Assembly (NCBI RefSeq): GCF_029893965.1
Contig: NZ_JARXXP010000014.1
Span: 1-64,000, forward strand
Length of the DNA stretch: 64,000 nt
From: Paenibacillus sp. PastM-3
GTDB taxonomy: Bacteria > Bacillota > Bacilli > Paenibacillales > Paenibacillaceae
Reading direction: 5' to 3'
Positions 1-9,016 of the stretch are shown here, in pieces. Position numbers and translations under genes: made by a program. Numbering within the stretch: position 1 is the stretch's first letter; each line of letters opens with the position of its first letter. The notes beneath the pieces are model-generated. The model did no database searches. It saw only the letters and a program-made list of their open reading frames with translations, and was not told where the DNA came from.

Positions 1-47
1 TTCGCGGAGCGTCCACCCAAGTGAATACGTACATCCTACTCCAAACC

Positions 48-100
48 AAGGGCCGTCCCAAGTAGCCATTTCATGGCTTTTGGGACAGCCCCTTATTTTT
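48..100 (-). terminator. Probable terminator after the GH18 gene
   Basis: A long, nearly perfect inverted repeat spans 48-94. Its arms contain GTCCCAA and TTGGGAC, with a second inner stem AGCCAT/ATGGCT around a TTC loop. It lies just past the stop codon of the minus-strand GH18 gene. The T-rich stretch is better on the plus strand (ATTTTTG), so it may stop transcription from both sides. Confidence 0.6.
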
Positions 101-109
101 GCACAACAG

Positions 110-1837
110 CTATTCGCTTATTTCCTGCAATGCTTCCCAAGCCTCAAGCGTTCCGAAGCTTCGCGTCCAGGAAGCAACCCCGCCAAGTCCGAACGACTTC
201 GCGAGTTCTACTCTTGCTTTTAGGGAAACCTTGTCTTCGATCCAGATTCTATGAAGACTGCCATCCTCTTTATACTCAACATAATGTTGTCCCGTCTTGT
301 TATCGAATGAAGGCGTCAGCTTCTTTTCTGCCAATAGCTCCTGGACTGTTTTCATTCCGACAGCCTTAGAGCTGACTTTGGTCTCTCCATTCTCCGTTGT
401 CTCGGTCCAAATCCGTGTGTATAAAGGCACCCCGAGAATCAGCTTCTCGGCCGGTACATCATCTTCCTCTATAATCCGGCTGATGGAATTCTCGACCCAT
501 GGCAAGGATGCCACGGAGCCCGCCTTGGGACTGGACGCCCAATGCTCGTCATAAGCCATCACGATCAAAAAGTCCGCTGCTGCGCCAAGAGCCTTCCGGT
601 CCAGGAATAGGGACCACATTTCACTATTGGACTTGGGGGTAACATCAATCGAAACAATCAGATTCTTGGCCTGGGCCATCGGCTTCAGCTCCCGCATAAA
701 CTGCGTAACATTGCCTCCGTCCTTGGTATACACATTCTCAAAGTCAATATTAATACCATCAAGATCATATAAGTCGGCATACTCAAGCATCTGCACAATC
801 GTCGTCATCCGTCTTTCATAGCTCGATAACGCCTCAGTAGTAAGGTCGGCGTCAAAGCTGTTGCTAAGCAGAGCCCAAACCTCCATATCCTGCTTGTGGG
901 CCCACTCTACATAGGCCTTGTCCGCTTTGCTCCGCACATTTCCGTTAACATCTACAATGCTGAACCAGGTCGGGCTGACCACATTAATCCCCGGAAGCTC
1001 ACCGAAATTTGCCGGGTTAGGCTTACGCTCATATACGGCTTCCCAGAACAGATTCACAGCCTTTCCTTTCCAGCTGCGTTCTGCACGCGTAGGCTCGTAC
1101 TCCTGCTGCTGAACGTTCTTTTCACCGTCTGCGGTAATGTCTTCAGCTTTAATATAACCTGCATATCCGCTGCTCATCTGCACATACAGCCATTCCTCAT
1201 CTTCATCATCAGTATTCCAGATCCGCACAACTGTCCCTGGAGGCATGTCCGCTACGATTGGCGCATGAAGGGTCGCCTCACTCCGCAGCGCCTTGGTGCG
1301 GTCGCCCGCTTTTCCTTTGACTGTGCCGATTGGCACACTCTCTCCGGCAGTCATCAGCAGGACAGCACCTGTACTACTATCCTCCTCTACCTCCAGACCA
1401 TACAGCTCCTCAAGGGAGTCTGCCGGAAGATAAGTTACCCCATCCTGTTCCTCGGGAGCTAGCCTGAGCTGAACAGGTTCGTTATTCAGGCTAGCTGAAG
1501 TTGAATCCTCCTGCATATATAGCAAATCATTATCCGTAGACAGGATAACTGACTTGGTAGCTTCTTCATAACGGATGGCCGGATCAACATACTCCTGCAA
1601 TAACGGAAGCGGTAACAGCAGGCCGTCACCTGTACCGCTGGCCGAGTAGCCGGTTAGCTGCCCCTTAACAAAAATCGGCTGCTGCAGTCCTTTCCAGTCG
1701 GGATCGGTATGCTGCCGGTTAGGCAGTACATAAAAAACGACCCAGTAAGCGGCTGCGGCAATGATAACAAGTCCAATAAAACGGCGAAGACGGCTTCCAC
1801 GCTTTTTAGTGCGTCCTTGTCTCTGTCTGCTCTCCAA
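110..1837 (-). CDS. Membrane-anchored GH18 glycosidase with SH3 domain
   Basis: Predicted glycoside hydrolase of family 18 acting outside the cell on peptidoglycan or chitin-like glycans. From the TTG start it has 575 residues: one N-terminal membrane helix (about 18-39) after a basic RQRQGRTKKRG stretch, a stalk domain like that of copper amine oxidase (about 55-165), an SH3-type domain (about 175-235) and a GH18 barrel (about 255-570). The catalytic DGINIDFE motif lies near residue 360 and fits the family DxxDxDxE signature. The TTG start is chosen because GGAGG lies 7 nt upstream; longer readings have no such site. The domain order resembles spore or cell-wall YaaH/YdhD-type glycosidases of Bacillales, but the substrate cannot be read from the sequence. 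Confidence 0.85.
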   Translation of the reverse strand: MESRQRQGRTKKRGSRLRRFIGLVIIAAAAYWVVFYVLPNRQHTDPDWKGLQQPIFVKGQLTGYSASGTGDGLLLPLPLLQEYVDPAIRYEEATKSVILSTDNDLLYMQEDSTSASLNNEPVQLRLAPEEQDGVTYLPADSLEELYGLEVEEDSSTGAVLLMTAGESVPIGTVKGKAGDRTKALRSEATLHAPIVADMPPGTVVRIWNTDDEDEEWLYVQMSSGYAGYIKAEDITADGEKNVQQQEYEPTRAERSWKGKAVNLFWEAVYERKPNPANFGELPGINVVSPTWFSIVDVNGNVRSKADKAYVEWAHKQDMEVWALLSNSFDADLTTEALSSYERRMTTIVQMLEYADLYDLDGINIDFENVYTKDGGNVTQFMRELKPMAQAKNLIVSIDVTPKSNSEMWSLFLDRKALGAAADFLIVMAYDEHWASSPKAGSVASLPWVENSISRIIEEDDVPAEKLILGVPLYTRIWTETTENGETKVSSKAVGMKTVQELLAEKKLTPSFDNKTGQHYVEYKEDGSLHRIWIEDKVSLKARVELAKSFGLGGVASWTRSFGTLEAWEALQEISE

Positions 1838-1970
1838 AATATATCCTCCAAAACTATCAATAGATTTAAGTGCAGTAACCAATTTTAAGTATACGCTATA
1901 TTTGACGCTTTGGTTTCGCAAATCTGCTGGAAGAACCGGCATTATATGGCCTCAATGTTTCCAGCTAAAC

Positions 1971-2008
1971 AAAAAACGCGTGGCAGCCGTTAACGGATAC
2001 CACACGTT
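1971..2008 (-). terminator. Rho-independent terminator of perR
   Basis: Read on the minus strand, arms AACGTGTGG and CCACGCGTT (one mismatch) enclose an inner GTTAAC palindrome. They are followed directly by TTTTTTGTTT. It lies 36 bp past the perR stop codon. Confidence 0.75.
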
Positions 2009-2043
2009 ATAAGATCGTTTCCTGACTATAAGCAACTCTACAG

Positions 2044-2475
2044 CTAATGCTTCTTTTCACTGCAGCATTGGCAGACTCCATACATCTCCATCCGCAGTCC
2101 GTGAACCTTGAAGCCCGTTGCCAGCTCGGCCGCGTGCTCAACCTCATGAAGCGAAGAATAGCTAAAATCTTCAATTTTACCGCATTCCTGGCAGATGACA
2201 TGATAATGATCGGATACATTGGCATCAAAGCGGCTCGAATTATCACCGTAGGTCAACTCACGCACCATTCCGGCTTCCATAAACATCTTAAGATTGTTGT
2301 ATACTGTCGCCACGCTCATGCTTGGAAACTGCGGCTCCAGCGCACGATAAATATCGTCTGCCGTAGGATGATTCAACGCTTCCATCAGATACGTCAAAAT
2401 CGCATGACGCTGGGGTGTAATACGGACACCGGTAGTCTTCAATTGTTCCAATGCATGCTGTACGCCACTACCCAT
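2044..2475 (-). CDS. perR: Peroxide-responsive Fur-family repressor PerR
   Basis: A 143-residue Fur-family metalloregulator, most like PerR, the iron/manganese-dependent repressor that senses hydrogen peroxide by oxidation of its metal-binding histidines. The N-terminal winged helix carries the ITPQRHAIL and SVATVYNNL signatures. The metal-sensing segment RFDANVSDHYHV and the later IEDF aspartate match the PerR regulatory site. Two CxxC pairs, CQEC and CQCC, would form the structural zinc site. The ATG is chosen because AAGGCGGTGG lies just upstream; the longer reading lacks a site. It has its own promoter and terminator, so it is probably a single gene. Fur or Zur are less likely because of the aspartate in the sensing site. 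Confidence 0.9.
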   Translation of the reverse strand: MGSGVQHALEQLKTTGVRITPQRHAILTYLMEALNHPTADDIYRALEPQFPSMSVATVYNNLKMFMEAGMVRELTYGDNSSRFDANVSDHYHVICQECGKIEDFSYSSLHEVEHAAELATGFKVHGLRMEMYGVCQCCSEKKH

Positions 2476-2531
2476 CAATTCCACCGCCTTTAAATTAAAA
2501 CAATGATGTAAAAATCCAAAACTATACTGCA

Positions 2532-2561
2532 ATTGTAAAACCCTGCTTTGAATGTTGTCAA
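2532..2561 (-). promoter_or_regulatory. Sigma-A promoter of perR
   Basis: On the minus strand, TTGACA (2556-2561) is separated by 18 bp from TACAAT (2532-2537). It lies 57 bp upstream of the perR start codon. Confidence 0.7.
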
Positions 2562-2583
2562 CGTGCCAAGTACATTATATTTA

Positions 2584-2597
2584 TTATTATATAATAA
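2584..2597. promoter_or_regulatory. AT-rich palindrome, possible PerR box
   Basis: TTATTAT followed directly by ATAATAA forms a perfect 14-bp palindrome upstream of the perR -35 hexamer. A classical PerR box is 7-1-7 (TTATAAT-N-ATTATAA), so spacing and sequence fit only partly. Autoregulation by PerR is known in Bacillus; binding here is a guess. Confidence 0.3.
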
Positions 2598-2609
2598 AAA
2601 TTACTTTTT

Positions 2610-4472
2610 TCAATATTCCTTCACATTTAAACTGCTGTTCCCTTCCACATTCAGCTTGAATTCGCCGGTGCCCACTTCGCCGGAGACGTTTTTTTTGTCA
2701 ATGACCAGTCCGGCAATGTCCGTGCTGATATTCCCGTAACCACTAGACCCGTTCAACGTATAGTTGCCAGCAGCAGGCAAATAGAGATTGATGTCTCCTA
2801 CCGCGCTGTATACCTCCCAGTTACCGCCAAGCACCTCTGAGCGAATATTGATTGTACCGTTCAATGATTCTGCGTGCAGCTTCGCCCTTGCACCGTCAAC
2901 TTCGAGATTACCGTTTTTGCTGGACAGATTCACTTCATCTCCGCTGCCTGTGGCGGAAATATTGCCGACAACTGTGGAGAGCTTCAGCGGACCGGTAATA
3001 TCCCAGGCATCCATGCTTCCGCCTCCTGTTGAAAGCTCAACGCTTCCTTGGACGGTACGTGCACGGACTGCGCCGTTCAGCGTTTTCCCCTTTATATTCC
3101 CGAGAATGCGGTGCAGAATCAGCTCACCGTTCCCCGTCTCCAGGGCAATATCCTCGATGGCCTCTACGTTCTGTAACGTTATGCCGCCGTTCATTGTCCG
3201 GACATCCAGATTGAACCGCCGGTCTTCCGGGAGCGAAATATCCAGATCTATACGCGGCTGGCGTTTGCCGGAATCGCCGTAAGCCTGGTATTGGGGAGTG
3301 ATTTTGATCGTCGGCCCTTCCTCTACTTGTACAAAAGATTGCTCGGAAACCGCTTCAGCCTGCGCACCTTCCAGTTCATCGACCCACACAGTAGCTGTAA
3401 TCTCAATGTCCTCCACAGTGGCGCGGTGGATCAGGATATCCCCGTTAATGCCGTCAACTGTAATTTTGGAGGTGTTAAGCTCAACCGGAACAATCAGCGG
3501 TGCCTTGTCATACCGGTTGCCCGTAGCCTCACCGTAATCCACTGCTGCCACAGTCAGGTTCATACTGACCTTGTTCCACAGGTACAGATAATGCTCCTGC
3601 TCCGCCACGATAAATACGCTGGAACCCAGCATCAATGCTGACAGCAGTCCGCGCAGATCCATTCGGGGCCTTGATGCTTTCGTTGTTGTCCCTCTACGGC
3701 GTGTAAACAAGGTGATCAGCAGATACTCCACGCCCCACAGCACGGGAATCAGCGGCCACCACTTGAGCAGCAGCAGCATAGTCTCGGTACCGTTAAGCCA
3801 GTCCAGCAGCAGAAAAGCACCCACACCTGCCAGCACCACAGCCGCTGTATACCGGCCTACCCGGCGGGGACGGCGTTCATCGCTTCTTCGGATCAGGATG
3901 CTTTTAGCAATTTCGCGTACTCCCAGCCACAGCGCACAGAGAATCAGCACTCCAGCAACCACGGCACCCGCATAGCTCTCAATGAATTGCTGCAGCCAGG
4001 GAGGCTTTTGCCGGAAAAGGAACATAAGCGCCCCGCCGATAAGCAGCATCAGTCCAAAGGAAATCCCCGGCTCGCTGATCCAGGATCTGGCTGTCTTTGC
4101 CGCTGTTATCGGCAATTCAGGATCAGATTCCTCCGGCAGCCGCAGTATACGGTCTGCAGACTGCAGAACATCAAACACATTGTAGAAATAAACGACCGGA
4201 ATCAGCAGTGCCAGTAAAATAAGCAGCGGAACGTTGATCTGCATGCCGATAGAGGAGAAATACAGCATCGCCGCGATATCCAGCAAAATAATGAACAGGA
4301 AAGAAATCCCCTTGCGGAGAAGCCCCAAGTAAAGGTGTCCGGCACCCGGAATAACGGCTGCGAGCAGCCCTGCTATAAATTTGCGCTTCCGGGGGCGTTT
4401 TTTCTGGCGCGGCGGGATTACAGGCGTCTTTGACAGCATAACAGATTCATCCTGCTGTTGTTCGGAACTCAT
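2610..4472 (-). CDS. Polytopic membrane protein with C-terminal DUF4097-type beta-repeat domain
   Basis: Unknown function. The 620-residue protein has a polar, lysine/arginine-rich start (PPRQKKRPRKRK), then several hydrophobic helices in the first 300 residues. The C-terminal half (about 310-620) is a repetitive beta-rich region with recurring NGxxxLxxxxGxIxxxT-like units, as in DUF4097/LiaG-type domains that probably form a beta-solenoid. This half is likely outside the membrane. The start is taken at the ATG with GAAAGGAAG upstream; a TTG 45 nt earlier overlaps the stop codon of the preceding GNAT gene and could also be used. Close spacing suggests co-transcription with the GNAT gene. DUF4097 proteins are often linked to envelope stress, but no such link is visible here. 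Confidence 0.75.
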   Translation of the reverse strand: MSSEQQQDESVMLSKTPVIPPRQKKRPRKRKFIAGLLAAVIPGAGHLYLGLLRKGISFLFIILLDIAAMLYFSSIGMQINVPLLILLALLIPVVYFYNVFDVLQSADRILRLPEESDPELPITAAKTARSWISEPGISFGLMLLIGGALMFLFRQKPPWLQQFIESYAGAVVAGVLILCALWLGVREIAKSILIRRSDERRPRRVGRYTAAVVLAGVGAFLLLDWLNGTETMLLLLKWWPLIPVLWGVEYLLITLFTRRRGTTTKASRPRMDLRGLLSALMLGSSVFIVAEQEHYLYLWNKVSMNLTVAAVDYGEATGNRYDKAPLIVPVELNTSKITVDGINGDILIHRATVEDIEITATVWVDELEGAQAEAVSEQSFVQVEEGPTIKITPQYQAYGDSGKRQPRIDLDISLPEDRRFNLDVRTMNGGITLQNVEAIEDIALETGNGELILHRILGNIKGKTLNGAVRARTVQGSVELSTGGGSMDAWDITGPLKLSTVVGNISATGSGDEVNLSSKNGNLEVDGARAKLHAESLNGTINIRSEVLGGNWEVYSAVGDINLYLPAAGNYTLNGSSGYGNISTDIAGLVIDKKNVSGEVGTGEFKLNVEGNSSLNVKEY

Positions 4473-4513
4473 ATCGGGACTCTTCCTTTCTCGAAAGGTA
4501 TAGTGCTTCCTGC

Positions 4514-4984
4514 TCAAGGCCGCCCACCCCGGTAAAACTCAATCAGCTCCACTCCCGGAGCCACTTCCTCTACATTCGCAGGAATGAATCCATGCTTCGT
4601 ATACAGTGTGACGGCAGGGTGATTCAGCTTCCCTGTAGATACTATAAACTGCTCTATCCCGGAATAAAGCCCAAAAATAAATTCCAGCAAACTGCCGGCT
4701 ATGCCTTGGCGGAAATGCTCCGGATTCACCATCATCCGGGTAACCGTCAGCTTGCCGGGTGTTTCCTCGAGAACAGCAACGGCACCCATCAGATCTCCGC
4801 TCTCATCAAAGCAGCCGTAGAACGCCTCTTTAACCGCCGCCAGCATCTCTCTCGTCTCCATCAGCGGAGGGATTTCATGAAAGCCGATCATCTCTGCCTC
4901 CAGCCGGTAGGCTTTATGCTGAAGACTCCAGAGCTCACTTAGGGTGTAATCATCCTGCAGATCCAGCCTGATTATTGTATTCAT
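4514..4984 (-). CDS. GNAT-family N-acetyltransferase
   Basis: A 156-residue protein with the GNAT fold: a long amino-terminal helix region, then beta strand VTRMMVNPEHF followed by the acetyl-CoA pyrophosphate-binding RQGIAGSLL motif (the family R/Q-x-x-G-x-G/A), and the C-terminal AVTLYTKHGFIPA segment typical of the acceptor side. It would transfer an acetyl group from acetyl-CoA to an unknown amine. The ATG is used because AAGGGGA lies 8 nt upstream; a GTG two codons earlier is too close to that site. It sits between gatB and the DUF4097-type gene on the same strand, with a hairpin separating it from gatB. Confidence 0.85.
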   Translation of the reverse strand: MNTIIRLDLQDDYTLSELWSLQHKAYRLEAEMIGFHEIPPLMETREMLAAVKEAFYGCFDESGDLMGAVAVLEETPGKLTVTRMMVNPEHFRQGIAGSLLEFIFGLYSGIEQFIVSTGKLNHPAVTLYTKHGFIPANVEEVAPGVELIEFYRGGRP

Positions 4985-5006
4985 CCGCACATTCCCCTTA
5001 TATGCC

Positions 5007-5041
5007 GCTCAGGGCCTGCCGTTTGCCGACAAGCCCTGAGC
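5007..5041 (-). terminator. Hairpin between gatB and GNAT gene
   Basis: GCTCAGGGC and GCCCTGAGC form a perfect 9-bp stem. No T-run follows on the minus strand, so it may weaken or process read-through rather than end transcription fully. Confidence 0.4.
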
Positions 5042-5075
5042 TGAAGATCCTATAATGAATTACCCAAAACCGGTT

Positions 5076-6509
5076 CTAGCCGTTCAATACTTCAGCCAGA
5101 AGTGTGTTTACAAGACCCGGATTGGCTTTGCCTTTGCTTTCTTTCATGACTTGCCCTACGAGGAAGCCGATTGCTTTCTGCTTGCCCGCCTTGTAGTCCT
5201 CTACAGACTGCGGGTTCGCTGCTACAACAGCTTCAACGATTTGCTTAATCGCACCTTCGTCACTGATCTGCACAAGGCCCTTTTCTTCAACAATAACAGC
5301 AGGCAGCTTGCCGCTTTCCAGCATTTCCTTAAATACGGTTTTGGCAATCTTGCTGCTGATGGTGCCGCCCGCGATCAGGCCGATCATTTCGCCCAGTCCC
5401 TGCGGGGTAATCTTGACCTGGGATAGTTCAAGGCTGTTGCTGTTCAGATACCCGAGCAGATCACCCATCATCCAGTTGGCAACGGCTTTGGCATCCTTGG
5501 TATAGGCCAGGCTGCCTTCGAAGAAATCAGCCAGCGGTTTGGAGGAAGTCAGCACGCCGGCATCATAGGCAGGCAGCCCATACTCTTCGCTGTAGCGGGC
5601 CTGCCGGGCATCCGGCAGTTCCGGAATAGTCAAACGGATGGATTCCTTCCAGGCATCGTCGATATGCAGGACAATCAGATCCGGGTCCGGGAAATAACGG
5701 TAATCGTGGGCTTCCTCCTTGCCGCGCATGGACAGGGTTTTGCTCTGGGCCTCATCCCAGCGGCGGGTTTCCTGCACTACCACTCCGCCGTCATCCAGGA
5801 TCTCGCCTTGGCGGAATTGTTCATATTCCAGACCGCGCAGTACGCCGCGGAAGGAGTTCATGTTCTTCAGCTCGGCGCGGATACCGAATTCCTCCTGCCC
5901 CACAGGGCGCAGGCTGATGTTGGCATCGCAGCGCATCGAGCCTTCCTCCATCTTAACATCGGAGACATCGCAGTACTGCATAATCGCGCGGATCTTTTCC
6001 AGATAAGCGCGGGCCTCTTCAGGCGAGCGCAGATCGGGCTCGGAGACAATCTCGATCAGCGGAGTACCTACACGGTTGAAGTCAACCAGCGAGGCAAAGC
6101 CGCCGTCAACGTGGGTCAGCTTGCCCGCATCTTCCTCCAGATGAAGACGGGTAATGCCGATGCGCTTCGTTTCGCCGTTCACCTCGATGTCGATCCAGCC
6201 GTTCAGGCCGATGGGCTGATCGTACTGTGAGATCTGGTAGGCTTTTGGCGAATCGGGGTAAAAGTAGTTCTTGCGGTCAAACTTGCTGACATCACCGATC
6301 GTACAGTTCAGCGCCATCGCCGCTTTCATTGCATATTCAACCGCCTGGCGGTTCAGGACCGGCAGCACGCCGGGATGTCCCAGGCAGACCGGACAGGTGT
6401 GGGTGTTGGGCGGAGCTCCGAATTCCGTCGAGCAGCCGCAGAAAATTTTGGACTTGGTATGAAGCTCCACATGAACTTCCAGCCCGATGACCGTTTCGTA
6501 TTTAGACAT
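5076..6509 (-). CDS. gatB: Asp/Glu-tRNA amidotransferase subunit B
   Basis: Subunit B of the GatCAB complex, which turns Glu-tRNA(Gln) and Asp-tRNA(Asn) into Gln-tRNA(Gln) and Asn-tRNA(Asn). GatB activates the tRNA-bound acid with ATP and holds the tRNA. The 477-residue protein begins with ETVIGLEVHVEL and carries the CGCSTEFG and CPVCLGHPG cysteine motifs, the DFNRVGTPLIEIV segment, and a C-terminal YqeY-like helical domain ending GLVNTLLAEVL. All are standard for the family and the length is usual. The ATG at MSKYETV is preferred; an ATG four codons earlier abuts AAGGG directly. Last gene of the gatC-gatA-gatB operon. Confidence 0.95.
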   Translation of the reverse strand: MSKYETVIGLEVHVELHTKSKIFCGCSTEFGAPPNTHTCPVCLGHPGVLPVLNRQAVEYAMKAAMALNCTIGDVSKFDRKNYFYPDSPKAYQISQYDQPIGLNGWIDIEVNGETKRIGITRLHLEEDAGKLTHVDGGFASLVDFNRVGTPLIEIVSEPDLRSPEEARAYLEKIRAIMQYCDVSDVKMEEGSMRCDANISLRPVGQEEFGIRAELKNMNSFRGVLRGLEYEQFRQGEILDDGGVVVQETRRWDEAQSKTLSMRGKEEAHDYRYFPDPDLIVLHIDDAWKESIRLTIPELPDARQARYSEEYGLPAYDAGVLTSSKPLADFFEGSLAYTKDAKAVANWMMGDLLGYLNSNSLELSQVKITPQGLGEMIGLIAGGTISSKIAKTVFKEMLESGKLPAVIVEEKGLVQISDEGAIKQIVEAVVAANPQSVEDYKAGKQKAIGFLVGQVMKESKGKANPGLVNTLLAEVLNG

Positions 6510-6573
6510 AAATGATCTCATCCCTTAAAAGTTTTGTGAGCCTGTACTCGTACACAGTCTTATCCGGCGGAGC

Positions 6574-8034
6574 TTACAGCTGTGGCCGCTCTTTGTGGTA
6601 ATCTGTATTCTGTTCGAAGGCATGAGCTACGCGCAGCACGGTGCTCTCGTCAAATTCCTTCCCGATAATCTGCAGTCCGACCGGCAGGCCTCCGGCAAAG
6701 CCGCAAGGAATGCTGACCGCAGGAATGCCGGCAAGATTGACCGGAATGGTCAGTATATCATTCAAATACATCGTCAGCGGGTCTTCCGTCTGCGAGCCCA
6801 GCTTAAAGGCCGTCGTCGGCGCTGTAGGGCCGATGACTACATCATATTTCTTGAAGACTTCATCGAAGTCCTGTTTAATCAGGGTGCGCACCTTCTGCGC
6901 CTTCAGATAATAAGCATCATAATAACCGGAGCTCAGGGCATAGGTGCCGAGCATAATCCGGCGCTTCACCTCAGGGCCGAAGCCGCGGCTGCGGGAATTG
7001 TGATACAGATCCAGCAGGCCGCCGCCGTCATCGACGCGGACACCATAACGGACACCGTCAAAACGGGCCAGGTTGGAGGAAGCCTCCGATGAAGCAAGCA
7101 GATAGTAAGCGGCTACCGCATATTCGGTATGCGGCAGGGAGACCTCTTCCCACACAGCCCCAAGACCTTCAAGCACCTTCAGTGCAGACATGACCTGCTC
7201 ACGCACGGATGCCTCCACGCCTTCGCCGATATACTCCTTCGGCACGGCAATGCGCAGTCCGGAGATGTCGCCGGTCAAAGCGCTGAGATAATCGGGAATA
7301 TCCACCTTGGCCGAGGTGGAGTCCTGGGCGTCATAGCCTGCAATAGCCTGCAGGACATAAGCGGAATCCTCAACATTGCGGGTAACCGGGCCAATCTGAT
7401 CCAGCGAGGAAGCGAAGGCTACCAGGCCGTAGCGGGACACCAGGCCGTAGGTTGGCTTCAGGCCGACCACTCCGCAATAGGATGCCGGCTGGCGGATAGA
7501 ACCGCCCGTATCTGAACCCAGGGCGAATAATACTTCTCCGGCAGCTACAGCCGCTGCCGAGCCGCCGCTCGAACCGCCGGGAACATGCTCGAGATTCCAC
7601 GGATTGCGCACGGCGCCGTAAGCAGAATTCTCATTGGAGCCGCCCATGGCGAATTCGTCCATGTTCAATTTGCCGATGGTTACCGCATCGGCCTGACGCA
7701 GCTTGGAGACGACGGTCGCATCATAAATCGGCTGGAAATTGTCCAGGAATTTACTGGCACAGGTAGTGCGTAGCCCCTTGGTTACAATATTATCCTTGAC
7801 TCCCGCAGGAAGGCCGAACAGCAGGCCGCGCGCCGCACCGGAGGCCAGCTTGTCGTCCAGCATCCGCGCCGACTGGCGCGCCCCCTCTTCATTCAGCGTT
7901 AAAAATGCATGCACCTTGCTGTCACGCTCAGCGATTGCAGCCAGCGATTGTTCCGTCAGTTCGCTGACGGAAATGTCCTTGCTGTGCAGCTTGTTATGTA
8001 ATTCAGGCAATCGATATTGAAACAGGCTCAACAT
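6574..8034 (-). CDS. gatA: Asp/Glu-tRNA amidotransferase subunit A
   Basis: The glutaminase/amidase subunit of GatCAB, which releases ammonia from glutamine for tRNA transamidation. The 486-residue protein has the amidase signature with the complete Ser-cisSer-Lys triad region: the lysine in GVKDNIVTKG, the GGSSGGSAAAVAAG loop, and the nucleophile serine segment GSDTGGSIRQPAS. A strong AAGGAGG lies 4 nt before the ATG and 7 nt before the next codon, a TTG, so a one-codon uncertainty remains. It lies 20 bp after gatC and 64 bp before gatB. Confidence 0.97.
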   Translation of the reverse strand: MLSLFQYRLPELHNKLHSKDISVSELTEQSLAAIAERDSKVHAFLTLNEEGARQSARMLDDKLASGAARGLLFGLPAGVKDNIVTKGLRTTCASKFLDNFQPIYDATVVSKLRQADAVTIGKLNMDEFAMGGSNENSAYGAVRNPWNLEHVPGGSSGGSAAAVAAGEVLFALGSDTGGSIRQPASYCGVVGLKPTYGLVSRYGLVAFASSLDQIGPVTRNVEDSAYVLQAIAGYDAQDSTSAKVDIPDYLSALTGDISGLRIAVPKEYIGEGVEASVREQVMSALKVLEGLGAVWEEVSLPHTEYAVAAYYLLASSEASSNLARFDGVRYGVRVDDGGGLLDLYHNSRSRGFGPEVKRRIMLGTYALSSGYYDAYYLKAQKVRTLIKQDFDEVFKKYDVVIGPTAPTTAFKLGSQTEDPLTMYLNDILTIPVNLAGIPAVSIPCGFAGGLPVGLQIIGKEFDESTVLRVAHAFEQNTDYHKERPQL

Positions 8035-8054
8035 TCTTCCTCCTTTCGGTATAG

Positions 8055-8342
8055 TTATTCCAGTACAGCCGGAACCTTGAAGTGACCCTCTTCATCCTCA
8101 GGCGCATTAAGCAGGGCTTCTTCCTGGGACAGGCTCTCCTTCACCACATCATCGCGCATCACATTGCTGACCTGCAGCACATGTGTAGTAGGCTTAACAT
8201 TCTCTGTATCCAGCTCATTCAATTTCTCAGCATATTGTAAGATAGCATTCATTTGTTCAGTAAAAACAGCCTCTTCTTCCGGGCTTAATTGCAGTCTGGC
8301 CAGCTTGGCCACATGCTGCACATCTTTGACAGTAATGCTCAT
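8055..8342 (-). CDS. gatC: Asp/Glu-tRNA amidotransferase subunit C
   Basis: The small 95-residue GatC subunit that wraps around GatA and GatB and stabilises the complex. It shows the family pattern: an N-terminal VAKLARLQLSPEEE helix, a central YAEKLNELDTENVKPT segment and a C-terminal FKVPAVLE end that binds the partner subunits. AGGAGGG lies ahead of the ATG with good spacing. It is the first gene of the gat operon and is preceded by a clear sigma-A promoter. Confidence 0.95.
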   Translation of the reverse strand: MSITVKDVQHVAKLARLQLSPEEEAVFTEQMNAILQYAEKLNELDTENVKPTTHVLQVSNVMRDDVVKESLSQEEALLNAPEDEEGHFKVPAVLE

Positions 8343-8393
8343 ACCGAATATCCCTCCTGTTTAAAGGGCTAAAGCGCCCGGATAACGTTTTTA

Positions 8394-8422
8394 ATTATAT
8401 TGTAGAAGCCTGGACAATTCAA
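8394..8422 (-). promoter_or_regulatory. Sigma-A promoter of the gatCAB operon
   Basis: On the minus strand, TTGAAT (8417-8422), 17 bp, then a consensus TATAAT (8394-8399). It lies 52 bp upstream of the gatC ATG. Confidence 0.8.
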
Positions 8423-8453
8423 TGTACTTGTCCTTCCGCACTTATCTGCATAA

Positions 8454-8478
8454 CAAAAAGACCGGCTTTCGCCGGCCT
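8454..8478 (-). terminator. Rho-independent terminator
   Basis: Read on the minus strand, GGCCGGC-GAAA-GCCGGTC is followed by TTTTTGTT. It begins a few bases past the stop codon of the unknown gene at 8482-8865 and separates it from the gat operon promoter. Confidence 0.8.
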
Positions 8479-8481
8479 TCC

Positions 8482-8865
8482 TTAAATCCAGGCCCGGAGA
8501 TTCACCTGTTTGATGAATTCCGCCTGGGACAAGCTCTCTTTAGGTGCTGCTTCCGCCTCCGGGACTTCCGCATCATCGCCGTTCATCAGATGATGAAACA
8601 GCTTCTCGTTATGTGTTGACAAAGCGTAGTCGATCAGCGCTTCATGGGTCGCTCGTTCGGCTTCCGCCTCCAGCAGCTGCTCTTCTGCCTCAATATCCTC
8701 CGCAGTCACATAAAAATTCCTGTTAGCCTGAGGGACACGGATGACATAATCGAACGCATTGTCCGGATTGCGGTCATAAGCAATCAGGTAGCCGTAGTCT
8801 CCGATAGGAAGACTCTGTTCAAACGCGTCAGCAACAATGACAATTTTCTCTCCCAACCGCAGCAT
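8482..8865 (-). CDS. Conserved acidic protein of unknown function
   Basis: A 127-residue protein not assigned to a named family. The first 65 residues are beta-rich and hydrophobic (RLGEKIVIVADAF, GDYGYLIAYDR, FDYVIRVP), looking like a small beta-barrel or ring domain. The rest is acidic and helical (EAEEQLLEAEAE), likely a coiled-coil. No signal peptide or membrane helix is seen. The ATG is placed where GGAGG precedes by 6 nt. Its terminator lies directly after the stop. A domain resembling DUF1292-type small proteins is possible, but too weak to name. Confidence 0.7.
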   Translation of the reverse strand: MLRLGEKIVIVADAFEQSLPIGDYGYLIAYDRNPDNAFDYVIRVPQANRNFYVTAEDIEAEEQLLEAEAERATHEALIDYALSTHNEKLFHHLMNGDDAEVPEAEAAPKESLSQAEFIKQVNLRAWI

Positions 8866-9016
8866 CGCCTTACCTCCTGCTCCAAAATCTATCATGGTTC
8901 TACTTGTTTCAACAGTCTACTAGAAAAAGCTAGAGCTGTCCAGCAGCTGCAGGAGTGTTAAATGAAAGTTCACAAAATTTTTCTGAAAAACAGCATTTTA
9001 TAGCACAGGCTCAGCG